Assembly (NCBI GenBank): GCA_013306675.1
Contig: JABLUY010000104.1
Span: forward strand, 55,121 to 119,120
Source of the DNA: Thraustochytrium sp. TN22
Lineage: Eukaryota > Sar > Bigyra > Thraustochytrida > Thraustochytriidae
DNA length: 64,000 nucleotides
Reading direction: 5' to 3'
Shown: positions 1 through 8,372 of the stretch, piece by piece
Layout of the letters: each line of letters starts with the position of its first letter
Numbering within the stretch: the first letter of the stretch is position 1
Made by a program: the position numbers and the translations under genes
The notes under the pieces: model-generated
What the model was told of the DNA's origin: nothing
Databases searched by the model: none
What the model saw: only the letters and a program-made list of their open reading frames with translations

Positions 1-192
1 GACGACACTTCGCGAGCGCCGTGCCCGGTCTCTCCCGAAGCGCACCTCCTGCACGACGGCGCGGCTCGTCCAGCACTTTGGCTGCTCGAGGATGTCCTTG
101 GCGTTGCCGCCCCACGTCGGCAGCAGCTCACGGTGAAAGCCGGCCTTGGCGCGCGTGGAGAAGCTCGCCTGCTTGTTGCTGCTGCCCTCCAT
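1..192 (-). CDS. 5' part of an unrecognised gene, cut by the window edge
   Basis: An open frame runs from an ATG at 190-192 (minus strand) to the left edge without a stop, giving 64 residues that begin MEGSSNKQASFSTRAKAGF and continue with two tryptophans and an Arg-rich stretch. The mixed composition (Asn, Lys, Gln, Phe, Trp) differs from the Ala/Arg/Pro shadow frames of GC-rich noncoding DNA around it, which is why I treat it as coding. The frame stays open upstream of this ATG, so the true start could lie further right. No family is recognised. It would be divergent from the gene at 1055. The coding case rests on composition only. Confidence 0.45.
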   Translation of the reverse strand, partial: MEGSSNKQASFSTRAKAGFHRELLPTWGGNAKDILEQPKCWTSRAVVQEVRFGRDRARRSRSVV

Positions 193-1054
193 CGCCCTCA
201 GCACGTGCAGGCGGCGCGGCGCGGCGCGGTGGCCGCCGCTGCAGACGCCGCCGCCGCGCCCTGGCGGGGCGGGGCGTTCGCTCCGCGTCCGCACTTGTGC
301 GCTCGCTCGAGCTCGAGCTCGACAGTGAATTCCGAGCAAGCGACGCCGACTCGCGCCAGTGCCTGCGCCCGCGCCCGAGCCTGAGCCCGACGCTGCCCCG
401 GCCCGGGCCCGCCGGCCGGCGAGGTTCTCCAGGTCCATCAGGACCGCCCTGCGCCGCAGCCGCCCGAAACCGCCGCGAACGGATCGGAAGGCAAGGCCGG
501 CCAGGCCGGCCGCCCCAACGGCGCCGGGACGGTTGTGCGCGCGGCCGTTCGCACGCGCGGCCGCCAGTCCCTATTCGTGGTACCGCAGCGGCGGTACCCG
601 CGCTGGGCGGACTCACGGATGACAAAGCTGACCAGAGAGATGGCAGAACTGATCAGCATCCGTCTCTGGCAGCGCAGACTCGCAAAGCTCGGCGGCGCGG
701 CGCGCGGGCTGCGCGGGGCGCGAGGCGCGGCGGAGGCCCCCGCGAGCCACGGCGCGGAGGCGCGGCGCACGGCCGAGCGCGGGTCCGTGTCCTGGCGTTC
801 GCAGCGCCGGACGACCCCGCGGCGACGGGTCCCGGGCCCAAGCAAGCAAGCAAGCAAGCAAGCAAGAGCGACCTGACTGTGAGACGGGTGCGCAGTGGCC
901 CGGGGAGCAACGAGCGGAGCGGCACGCCAAGCGTTGCCTGAGCGCAGGCGCGCAGGCCGGCGCAGTCCGCCATCGGGAGGAGGTCCCGCGACGTGAAGGC
1001 TGTGCGCGAGGAGCCAGGGCAGCAAGCAGGCCGGGCTCGCGGGCGGGAGCCAGG
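193..1054. other. GC-rich intergenic region between divergent genes
   Basis: No convincing gene is seen; long frames here are Arg/Ala/Pro-rich and overlap on both strands, as expected from composition alone. The region holds a short (GCGGC)n run at 211-229 and a (AGCA)n tract at 841-866. It probably contains the promoters of both flanking genes. Confidence 0.6.
841..866 (+). repeat. (AGCA)n tetranucleotide microsatellite
   Basis: About six perfect AGCA units lie 190 bases upstream of the ATG at 1055. Similar AGCN tetranucleotide tracts occur near other gene starts in this window (near 37330, 48450, 49134). Confidence 0.9.
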
Positions 1055-1996
1055 ATGGCGCAGACGATCGTGAAGCTGGTGCTGTACGGCGGGGCGCCGT
1101 TCTTCGCGACGCCCGTCAAGCCGTTCATGAACCTGCACATGGGCGCCACGTACGAGCGCGCGTACAAGCACTTTCGGCGCGACCACGACAAGCCGGCGAA
1201 CATCTTCAACCATGTGCTGTGCCTGGTGCTGCAGCTCTCGTACAACTTCGGACTGCTGAACGAGATGGATGAGAGCCTGAGCAAGGAGGGCACGCCGTAC
1301 ATCTCGCTGACGACGGCAGCGCTGTGGGGCGCCACGCTGGTGACGAACACGACGGCGCCGCTCGTGGTGAAGCTGGCCAGCGTGCTGAGCATCGCGCTCG
1401 CGTACTCGTACCGCAAGGTGTTCCGGCAGTACATCAAGCTGCTCACGACGCTCAACGCGCTGGTGCAGGCACGCGCGTTCCAGATCTTCGTTCTGAACCC
1501 GGGCGAGCCGGTTCCGTCGGGCGCCAAACAGTACCTGCAGCTGCTGGCCGCGCGGCTGGCGTTCCAGAAGATCATCGTGGAGCCGCTGCAGGGCCGGCTC
1601 AAGAGCGTGAGCGGCATCATCAGCAAGGCCGCGCTGGCCTTTGTGTGGTCCACCTCGCTGGATCCGTTCAAGGGCATCTCGCCCTTTATGATTGGGCTCA
1701 TCGGCGACCAGCTGTCCATTCTCACTAACCAGCCGTGGCTCTTCTTCTACAGTGGCGGCTTCATGGCAACGCTGTGCCAGGGCGTGGCGCACCACGAGTC
1801 GAAGCAGCCCGGAACGCTGCCTCAGCTGTCTGAGCTGCGTGACGAGCTGGCGCACACCACCTTCTTCCCTACGCTCCTGCTGCAGTCGGCGTACCAGAGC
1901 CTGACGGGCTTCGAGAAGGGCGACGTGTCGGAGGCATTTTCGGCCATGACGTCGGCCGGTTCCGCCGCCCTGTCCTCCCCGGGCGAGATCCACTGA
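1055..1996 (+). CDS. DUF962/Mpo1-like multi-pass membrane protein (putative)
   Basis: The 313-residue product has several hydrophobic segments. Near residues 43-60 it carries DHDKPANIFNHVLCLVLQL. This resembles the conserved His...Asn...His signature that opens DUF962 proteins, the family of yeast Mpo1, an ER dioxygenase that alpha-oxidises 2-hydroxy fatty acids from phytosphingosine breakdown. A second candidate His pair (VAHHESKQP) lies in the C-terminal third after a hydrophobic stretch, as in that family. The protein is longer than the usual 170-200 residues and the resemblance is distant. The gene starts at the first ATG after a GC-rich leader and is convergent with the sulfotransferase at 2435. 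It could instead be an unrelated lineage-specific membrane protein. Confidence 0.5.
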   Translation: MAQTIVKLVLYGGAPFFATPVKPFMNLHMGATYERAYKHFRRDHDKPANIFNHVLCLVLQLSYNFGLLNEMDESLSKEGTPYISLTTAALWGATLVTNTTAPLVVKLASVLSIALAYSYRKVFRQYIKLLTTLNALVQARAFQIFVLNPGEPVPSGAKQYLQLLAARLAFQKIIVEPLQGRLKSVSGIISKAALAFVWSTSLDPFKGISPFMIGLIGDQLSILTNQPWLFFYSGGFMATLCQGVAHHESKQPGTLPQLSELRDELAHTTFFPTLLLQSAYQSLTGFEKGDVSEAFSAMTSAGSAALSSPGEIH

Positions 1997-2434
1997 CAGT
2001 AACAAGAATTTTGGCACGTCATGTCACACAGTGCAAGTCAGCACGACATTCAAGCTAAACCACAAAGACCTTGCATTTGTTTCTTTGGTCGTGACTGCGA
2101 AGCCTTGCACGCCGCGTGATGACTTCAGCCGTGTCCTCAGGCGAGATGAACTGACTGCGAGTCATGTCACACAACACAGACAGCAGGGAGCCTTGTTCTG
2201 TAAGAGCACCCATACCTCTTGCTTGGAATGAGAGACCAAAACCTTTTTTTAGAAATTGAAGCTTGTTCACATCATCACACGCAGGGTGTCTGTTCTTTCG
2301 TTTTTGTTTTTCATTTTTCATTGCCGGCCAGCCCACGCATGCTTGGCGCCGCGCGCGTGAGAGGGTTCTGCACGAGCACGGGGACACAACGGGGCTCACA
2401 GCTAAGTTTTCTCATCAGAGGACGCACGCTCGGC
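1997..2434. other. 3' intergenic region between convergent genes
   Basis: This gap is less GC-rich than its surroundings, with T-runs near 2245 and 2300-2325 that probably belong to the 3' ends of the two convergent transcripts. No gene is seen. Confidence 0.6.
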
Positions 2435-3838
2435 CTACCCATCGATCTCGTCCTCGCCGGCGTCCAGACCAGCATCGGCGTCAGCGTCAGCGTCAGCGTC
2501 GACAATGGGCTCGAGTGGACCTCCGCACGGGGGCAGATGTCCGACCCTGGGTCGTGGGGACTTGGCGAGAGAGCGCTCGCGCTGCAGCGTGCCATCGCAG
2601 GGGCCCCAGCGCTCCTCGTCCCAGTAGGGTGCGAGCGTCTTGCAAAATGCCGGGATGCGGCTCTTTAGCGGCTCCTTGTGAAAGACGTTGGCTGTGGAGG
2701 TGCTGTTGCGGTGGAACTTCTCCTCGTTCTCGGCGTCGCGCAGCGCGCAGAGCACGGCGTCGGCGACGGGCTGCTGCTCATCCTGGAGCCAGGCCTTGAT
2801 GAAGGCGAAGAGGTGCACGGCCGTGGAGACGAAGTCGCGAGAGAAGTCCTCGTAGAAGAGTGTAGCGACCGGGAACTGGAGCGCGCGAGCCGCAGGCGAC
2901 TTGTCGAAAGGCGCGGCATCAATGCGGATGCGCGTGTCTTGGCCGGCGCGCTTGCGGGCGCCGCGCGTCCAGAAGATGAAGAAGTCGCGCCAGAGTTCGA
3001 CGACGCGGCGTTCCTTCTGCATGCGCTGCAAGCGCAGCAGGATGGACTGCTCCTTGGCGGCGGCCGTGTGGCTGCTACCGACGAGGCGCTGCGCCTCGGC
3101 CATGATGGCGTCAAAGGGCGCACGTGCGACGTGGATGCCGCCGCCCGCCCAGAGGTGCGGGAACACCTTGGCGTTGGTGTGGAACGGGTAGTGGCTCTTG
3201 ACGATGCGCGTGGTGGGGTGGCCCGGGTCGCGCATCTCGCCGCGGAAGCCGCCGCGCGCCAGACTGCCGTCCTTGAACATGGAGCCGGTGAAGCGGCGCG
3301 TGCCGGAGCGCACCACGGCGCGCAGCCACGTGTTGCCGGAGCCCGGGTAGCTCACCAAGTACAGCTTCTTGCGGTGCAGCTCACTGGGCGATAGCGGGCG
3401 GTAAAAGTGTGGCTGCGTGAAGCACTTGCGCGGCATGCATGTGATGGGCTTGCTCAGCTCCTGCAGCGCCTCGCGCACGAGCTCCTCGGTGCGATTGCGC
3501 AGCGCGCCCAGACGGCCGTCGTTCGTGCCGAAGCTAGCCACGAGCGCTTCCTTCTCAACCTGGGACAGCTCGATGCGGACCGCGCCCATCTTGAGGTAGT
3601 CGTCACCGTCACCATCTCCGCCGCTATCGTCGCCGCTGCCGCTGCCGTCGAAGCCCTCGCTGTCGTCGCGGCCGAAGAACCCCATGGAGGACTGCTGCAC
3701 GACCAGGGGCCCATTCTCAGACCCGCTGGCGGTAATGCCCATGAGGTTGCTCCCAGTGATGAGGATGCCTGCGCCCAGCATGGCCACCAGCACCGCCGCG
3801 AACGTCTTGTTGGACCCGTTCTCCATGGCGAGCTTCAT
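2435..3838 (-). CDS. WSCD-type sulfotransferase, type II membrane protein
   Basis: From the ATG at 3838 the product is 467 residues. A hydrophobic signal anchor at about 12-35 follows a short cytosolic tail. A linker rich in Gly, Ser and Asp (about 56-80) leads to the catalytic domain. LVSYPGSGNTWLR (161-173) is the PAPS 5'-phosphosulfate-binding loop of sulfotransferases, and HVARAPFDAI (236-245) matches the 3'-phosphate-binding strand in the form typical of WSCD proteins. It should transfer sulfate from PAPS to a glycan or glycolipid in the Golgi lumen; the acceptor cannot be predicted. The C-terminus is an acidic Asp-Ala repeat encoded by a hexanucleotide run near 2475-2505. The frame stays open upstream to 4882, but that part is low-complexity and overlaps NDUFA2 on the other strand, so 3838 is chosen. 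Confidence 0.85.
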   Translation of the reverse strand: MKLAMENGSNKTFAAVLVAMLGAGILITGSNLMGITASGSENGPLVVQQSSMGFFGRDDSEGFDGSGSGDDSGGDGDGDDYLKMGAVRIELSQVEKEALVASFGTNDGRLGALRNRTEELVREALQELSKPITCMPRKCFTQPHFYRPLSPSELHRKKLYLVSYPGSGNTWLRAVVRSGTRRFTGSMFKDGSLARGGFRGEMRDPGHPTTRIVKSHYPFHTNAKVFPHLWAGGGIHVARAPFDAIMAEAQRLVGSSHTAAAKEQSILLRLQRMQKERRVVELWRDFFIFWTRGARKRAGQDTRIRIDAAPFDKSPAARALQFPVATLFYEDFSRDFVSTAVHLFAFIKAWLQDEQQPVADAVLCALRDAENEEKFHRNSTSTANVFHKEPLKSRIPAFCKTLAPYWDEERWGPCDGTLQRERSLAKSPRPRVGHLPPCGGPLEPIVDADADADADAGLDAGEDEIDG

Positions 3839-3976
3839 TTCCTCCCAGGCCCCAGCGAGCCACCTTCGCCTCGCCTCGCCGCGTTGAAAAGCCTCGCTCC
3901 GCTGCCTGCTCCCGGCGTCGCTCCGCAACGGGTCCTCCTCCTCGAGCCGCACCTCCAAGCCAGAACTCCGCGCCAG

Positions 3977-4100
3977 GCCTGGCCAGGCCGCGCCGGGCCG
4001 GGCCGAGCCGGGCTGGGCCGAGCCTGCAGCCGCGCGCCGCGCCGCGCCGCGCCGCGCCGCGCCGCGCCGCGCCGCCGCCGCCGCCGCCGCCGCCCGCCGC
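3977..4100 (-). repeat. GGCTC/GGCCC, GGCGC and CGG repeat ladder upstream of the sulfotransferase
   Basis: Read on the sulfotransferase coding strand, the order is (CGG)n (about 4100-4071), then (GGCGC)n (about 4073-4032), then mixed GGCTC/GGCCC pentamers (about 4020-3977), then the ATG at 3838. A very similar order precedes the gene at 17528. Confidence 0.85.
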
Positions 4101-4417
4101 GAGGGAGTCGATTCTGGCAGCCAGGCGCCGCGCGACCCCGGCCGGCGGCGCCCCCGCGATAGCGTAACGATATCGGCACCGTGCACGGCTGCGCGCCGCC
4201 CTCGCCGCGGCGTGCGCTGGCTGGCGGCGGCGGGCCGAGACGGGCGGCGGACGCGGCGGCGCGGCGGCGCGCGCGCGCGGCAGTCGCGAAGGCGCGGAGC
4301 GGCGGCGAGCGGAGCGGCAGCGCGGCGGCGGCGGCGGCGGCGGTCCCTGCTCGCGGAGCGCGCGGAGCGGCGGCGCGCGGCGCGCGGCGAGAGGCGGCGG
4401 AGCGCGAGGAGGGGAGG

Positions 4418-4693
4418 ATGAGCGTGGCGACCAAGATCGCGGCGCACGCGCGCGAGCTGCGGCTGGTGTTCTGCACGTCGGGCGAGAGCAGCAAGGGCCT
4501 GCGCGAGTTCGTGAAGACGGCGTACGTGCCGCTCAAGCAGGCGAACCCGAGCTTCCCGCTGCTCGTGCGCGAGTGCGAGGGCGCCTCGCCGCGCGTCATG
4601 GCCCGCTTCGCCAAGGGCAAGGAGGAGGCCGTCAGCGTGGAGGGCATGAGCGCCAAGGACATTCAGGGTGTTGTCGAGAAGATGCTCGCCTAA
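4418..4693 (+). CDS. NDUFA2: Mitochondrial complex I subunit NDUFA2 (B8)
   Basis: The 91-residue product (MSVATKIAAHARELRLVFC...) matches the CI-B8 subunit, a thioredoxin-fold protein of the L51/S25/CI-B8 family. The pattern is an N-terminal LRLVFC strand, a Ser/Gly-rich turn with a following helix (SGESSKGLREFV), then NPSFPLLVRECEG and the PRVMARFAKGKEE region. Size agrees with human NDUFA2 (99 residues). It is an accessory subunit on the matrix arm of NADH:ubiquinone oxidoreductase and usually has no cleavable presequence. The frame is open upstream to 4181, but that part is Arg/Ala low complexity, so the ATG at 4418 is preferred. Confidence 0.93.
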   Translation: MSVATKIAAHARELRLVFCTSGESSKGLREFVKTAYVPLKQANPSFPLLVRECEGASPRVMARFAKGKEEAVSVEGMSAKDIQGVVEKMLA

Positions 4694-5009
4694 GCGTTGT
4701 GTAGGTATACACCGCGTGCCGCTCGTGCGCATGCTGCAGGCATGCATGCATCTTTCATGCGTCGTGACGCCCGTCGGGCCGAGCTTGTGCGACGGGATCA
4801 ACGCGGAGCGGGTTTGCGGCTGCGGCTCAGCAGAGCGAACCGAAGCGACTGCCTCGGAACTGATGGGCTGATGAGCTACCAAAGTAGAAAGAACTGATGA
4901 AGAAGGGAGAACTTTGATGGAGAAGGGGGGGAACCTTGACGATGTGCTTGGAGTTTGATGATGGGCATCGGGACAGAAGAGGAGCTTGAAGGCTGATGAC
5001 GAGCGAAGC

Positions 5010-5205
5010 GATGCAACAGGTGATGCAACTGGATCATACGCCGTCGCTGATGAGCGACCAAAGCAGAAAGTCTGACCGAGAGCTTGACGATGACAAGAAC
5101 GACGTGCGATGCAACAGGTGATGCAACTGGATCATACGCCGTCGCTGATGAGCGACCAAAGCAAAAAGTCTGACCGAGAGCTTGACGATGACAAGAACGA
5201 CGTGC
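5010..5205. repeat. 98-base tandem duplication
   Basis: Copy 1 at 5010-5107 and copy 2 at 5108-5205 both begin GATGCAACAGGTGATGCAAC and end GAACGACGTGC. They differ at only about one base (AAAGCAGAAAG versus AAAGCAAAAAG). A diverged, shorter relative containing GATGAGCTACCAAAGTAGAAAG lies at about 4870-4891. Confidence 0.93.
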
Positions 5206-5566
5206 AACATGGTGCTGTCGTCGCTTGCGGTGAACTGGTCATCGCACGAGGCTATATTAAAATCGTCGCACGAGATCATCGCACGAGACGGCTGCACCCA
5301 AAGAAGTTGTCGTTGCAAGGCATGGCATGCATGCGATGGGAGCAGGGCCCTCGCGCACTCCGTGTTAGGCCTACGTGAGGGAATCGTTCGCTGGAAATAA
5401 ATTGAAAAGATGGTGTGCTAGCTAGCTTGCTTGCCACGATTGGGGGCGAGCAAAGTTACAGGCGAGCCGGAGCACCTCCGGCTCGCGCTCTACCGGGAAG
5501 AAAAGAAAGAGAGTGGTGTGCGGGAAGAAGGAGGGCACGCCACAGATGCATATGTAAACTGTGTGT

Positions 5567-5672
5567 CAGCCGCGGACGAAGAACGACGCCGAGGAAATCA
5601 GTCTGTCCTCGTGTGCCAGCCGCGGACGAAGAAAGGCGCCGAGGAAATGAAATCAATCTGTCCCCGTGTGCC
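5567..5672. repeat. 50-base tandem repeat, two copies
   Basis: CAGCCGCGGACGAAGAA opens each copy, at 5567 and 5617. The second copy carries a 5-6 base insertion in the GAGGAAAT part. The array ends at the stop codon of the phosphatase gene (minus strand), so it probably lies in its 3' UTR. Confidence 0.85.
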
Positions 5673-5677
5673 AGCAA

Positions 5678-6781
5678 TTAGTCGGCCATGGGGGGCGGCG
5701 AGGAGGAGAGCTGCGGGGGTGGCAAGGCCGTGCGCCAGAAGCTGAGGTCCTCGATGCTGGAGGAGCGCTTGTGCAGACCGCGGCCCTCAGCGCCCAGCGA
5801 TGGCGGCACGGTCCCCTCGGTGTAGGCACAGTGCGCGCAGCGCGCGCCGGGCGGAAACTTGCGCAGACAGGAGCCGCAACAGCGGTGGCCGCAGGCAAAG
5901 TACGCTGCGTCGAAGTTGACCTGCAGGCACGAAGGACAAGGCAAAAAGTCGTCCATGGAGAGCGAGGGCTCGCCGCGGTGCTCCTCCTCAAACCGCAGCA
6001 GCTGGCGGATGAAGCCCATGTTGGGCGCCGACAGCGAGCGCCGCTCCTTGACGAGCGCAAGCGCCTGGCGCAGCGGCATATCCTGGTACTCGATGAGCCA
6101 GGCCAGGAGCACCGAGACGCTGCGCGAGATGCCTTTGCTGCAGTGGATGAGCAGAATCTCACCGTCACACTCGTGCTCGATGAAGCGCGTGGCGCGCGGC
6201 AGCCGGCCGGTCAATGCCTCGCAGTTGTCGTCGCTGAGCGGAACCTGCAGATAGTGGAACTCGGGGTCCTCCTGGAACGTGTTGGGCGCGCTGCGCGTGC
6301 AGTTGACAATGCAGCGGATCCCGAACTTGTCCAGCGCCTTGCGATACCTGGCGACGCGCTCCGTGCCGACGTAGATGCGGCGAGGGCCGCCGCCCGTGCA
6401 CTCCTCATTGCGCCAGACGAGCGAGATGTCCTTGTGGTCCAGCCCTTCCTCGTGCGGCAGCTCGTCCTTGGCGCCGCCCGCGGCGGCGCAACAGCTGCTG
6501 CTCAGCGTGCTGCTGCTGCCGCTGTGGTGGCTGGCGCGCCGCTCGCCGCTGCTCATGCTCTCGGCGTCTGGGTCGGCGTCTGGGTCGGCGTCCACGTCGC
6601 CCTCGCCCTCATCGCCCGGCACGCTGCAGTGGTCCTTGGTCTCCTCCGGCCCCGACGCAGCGGTCCCACCGTCAAGACCCCGGTCCGCCGCCGGCGCAAG
6701 CGTCGCCGCGGATCGCAGCTGCTCCTCCATGTCCTCCGCGCGCAGATTCACAGGGGCCAGGCCTCGCCGCGCCGCGCCCAT
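5678..6781 (-). CDS. Dual-specificity phosphatase with a C-terminal RING finger
   Basis: From the ATG at 6781 the product is 367 residues. An acidic, Ser-rich N-terminus leads to a dual-specificity phosphatase domain at about 130-265. It has RIYVGTERVA, IVNCTRSAPN, the presumed general-acid Asp pair (about 184-185), and the active site HCSKGISRS (213-221; nucleophile Cys214, Arg220), followed by AWLIEYQDMPLRQAL and NMGFIRQLLRFE. After a short linker come eight ligands in C3HC4 RING spacing: Cys282, Cys285, Cys297, His299, Cys302, Cys305, Cys315, Cys318. A RING normally recruits a ubiquitin E2, so the protein may both dephosphorylate and ubiquitylate, or target itself. The frame is open upstream to 6967 but without an ATG, so 6781 is used. 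Confidence 0.85.
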   Translation of the reverse strand: MGAARRGLAPVNLRAEDMEEQLRSAATLAPAADRGLDGGTAASGPEETKDHCSVPGDEGEGDVDADPDADPDAESMSSGERRASHHSGSSSTLSSSCCAAAGGAKDELPHEEGLDHKDISLVWRNEECTGGGPRRIYVGTERVARYRKALDKFGIRCIVNCTRSAPNTFQEDPEFHYLQVPLSDDNCEALTGRLPRATRFIEHECDGEILLIHCSKGISRSVSVLLAWLIEYQDMPLRQALALVKERRSLSAPNMGFIRQLLRFEEEHRGEPSLSMDDFLPCPSCLQVNFDAAYFACGHRCCGSCLRKFPPGARCAHCAYTEGTVPPSLGAEGRGLHKRSSSIEDLSFWRTALPPPQLSSSPPPMAD

Positions 6782-8372
6782 GGCCGGGCCCTCGCCCTCT
6801 GCCGCCGCCGCCGCTTGCTGCGTCGTCGTCGTGGTCGTCGTGGTCGTCGTGGCCGTCGTCGCCCGCGCCCGCGCCCGCGCCCGCGTCGACGCGCTGCTCG
6901 CGCGCGCTCGCTGCGTCGTCCTCGTCGGGCACAGGCGCCGGCCGGCGCCACAAATGGCCTCCGCCAACCCGCCGACGCCGCCGGCCTCTCCGGCGCCCCG
7001 AGCCTCACTCGCTTCGCCGCGCTTCGCCGCGCTTCGCCGCGCCCGGCCGCCCCGCCCCGCCCGCTTCGCCGCCGCCGCGCTCCGCCGCTCCGCCGCTTCG
7101 CCGCGCCGCCGCGCTTCGCCGCGCCCGTTCGCAGATCGAGCCGCCGCGCGCGCGAGCAGGGATGCTCTGCTCTGCTCCGTCTGCTGCTGCGGCGGTGGAC
7201 CGCGCGGCGATCGCTGGGTGGCGCGATGGGCGCCGGAGCGCTCCGGCGCGGCGCCGCGCCGCGCTGCCTGCCGCTGCCGCGCTGCCCGCCGCCGCCGCCG
7301 CCGCCGCGAGCCGAGCCGCCGCGCGCCGTCCGCGAGGCGCGCCGCGCCTGCGCAGGTGCGAGCTCCACGTGTTCAACGTGTTGGTTGATGGTTTGCTCGC
7401 TCGCGCCGCCTGCTCGCTCGCTCGTGTTCGATGGCGAGGCCCGGGACCTGCTAGAGCTAGCTAGGTGCGCGCCGCGGACCGCGTCCGGTGCGCGCCGCAC
7501 GCGCCGCGCCGCCGGTTCGCGCGCGCCGCACGCCGGCGGCGCGGGAGATTCCGGGACGCGCCGCCCGCAACGGACCCGGCTCCCGCGCCGACCCCTGCAC
7601 GGGCCCGGGTCCCTGGCGAGGCGAACGGCGAGCTGGCGGCCGGGCAGACAGACAGCGGCAGCGAGAACCGCAGGCGCGGCGCGGCGAGAAGCTTGGACAA
7701 GGCTTGTCCGAAGCCTTGTCGGCGCCGCGGTGACGGCTTGGGTCTGGCTCGGCGTGGCGCGCTTGGCCGAGCTGGCTTGGCTGCGAGGAACGCGAGACTT
7801 GGGGGTGAGGAAAGCGCGCGCGGCGCACCGGTGGACAGCACGGGCCTGTCCTGCGGCCTGATCAATGGCAGGCTTGTCCGAGTCAGAACGATTGCTGACT
7901 CCCAGGCGGCGGCGCCATCGGGCTTGGTTTGCTTGCGCGAGCTCGGATGACGCGCTCTGCGTCACTGCGTGCGCGCTGCCAGGGAGGGCGCCGCGCTGCG
8001 TCGCTTCAAGACAAGACTCGCGCTGCGAGCTCGCCGAGCTGGCTGGTGCGCGTGAGGCTGGCTGACTCTGCCGCCAACCGTGCAGCGCGTGGCGGGGCCG
8101 CTGGCTGGCCCGGCCTCTGATGCTGTGAGGACCGTGAGGTGCGCGAGCGTCCGCCATGCGGCCATGGCCAGCGACAAGCGTCACATCAGCGAGTCGCGAG
8201 CGGGCGTGAAACGCGAAGTGTTGAGAGAAACACGGAGCGGGTGGCTCGCTCGCGGAGTGGCTCGCTCGCGGAGCGCCCGCGCGGGTGGCGTACGCCGGGC
8301 AGGTGACTGACTCACACTGCTACACTGACAGGCTTTGATCTGTCTCGTCATTAAGGTCATTGGTACAGAAAG
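6782..8372. other. Long GC-rich intergenic region
   Basis: No gene is supported in these 1.6 kb. There is a GTC-type trinucleotide run at about 6815-6860, CGCGCC hexamers at about 6862-6885, and a CGCTTCGC/CCG-rich block at 7009-7130 upstream of the phosphatase. Long overlapping frames on both strands are Arg/Ala/Pro-rich and have no ATG-led domain. The right end (about 8320-8372) is the 3' flank of NPRL3. Confidence 0.55.

Larger units (their letters stand above)
4694..5677. other. Minisatellite-bearing intergenic region
   Basis: No gene is recognised between NDUFA2 and the end of the phosphatase gene. The region is much less GC-rich than average and consists largely of repeated blocks: a degenerate block near 4866-5000, two 98-base copies at 5010-5205 and two 50-base copies at 5567-5672. 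Short frames here repeat the same peptide because of the repeats and are unlikely to be genes. Confidence 0.65.

Noticed and set aside
21-941. 306-residue plus-strand open frame at the left edge
   Set aside because: Composed of Arg/Ala/Ser/Pro with no domain, and it overlaps equally long frames on the other strand; typical of GC-rich noncoding DNA. The short minus-strand frame 1-192 looks more protein-like.
3839-4882. N-terminal extension of the sulfotransferase to 4882
   Set aside because: It translates repeat DNA into Ala/Arg-rich sequence and overlaps NDUFA2 on the opposite strand; the signal anchor follows the ATG at 3838.
6782-6967. Longer DSP-RING start at 6967
   Set aside because: The frame opens with TTG, not ATG, and the extra residues are Arg/Ala/Thr repeats.
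5666-7861. 731-residue plus-strand frame antisense to the DSP-RING gene
   Set aside because: It mirrors the real gene on the other strand and then runs through GC-rich spacer; there are no domains.
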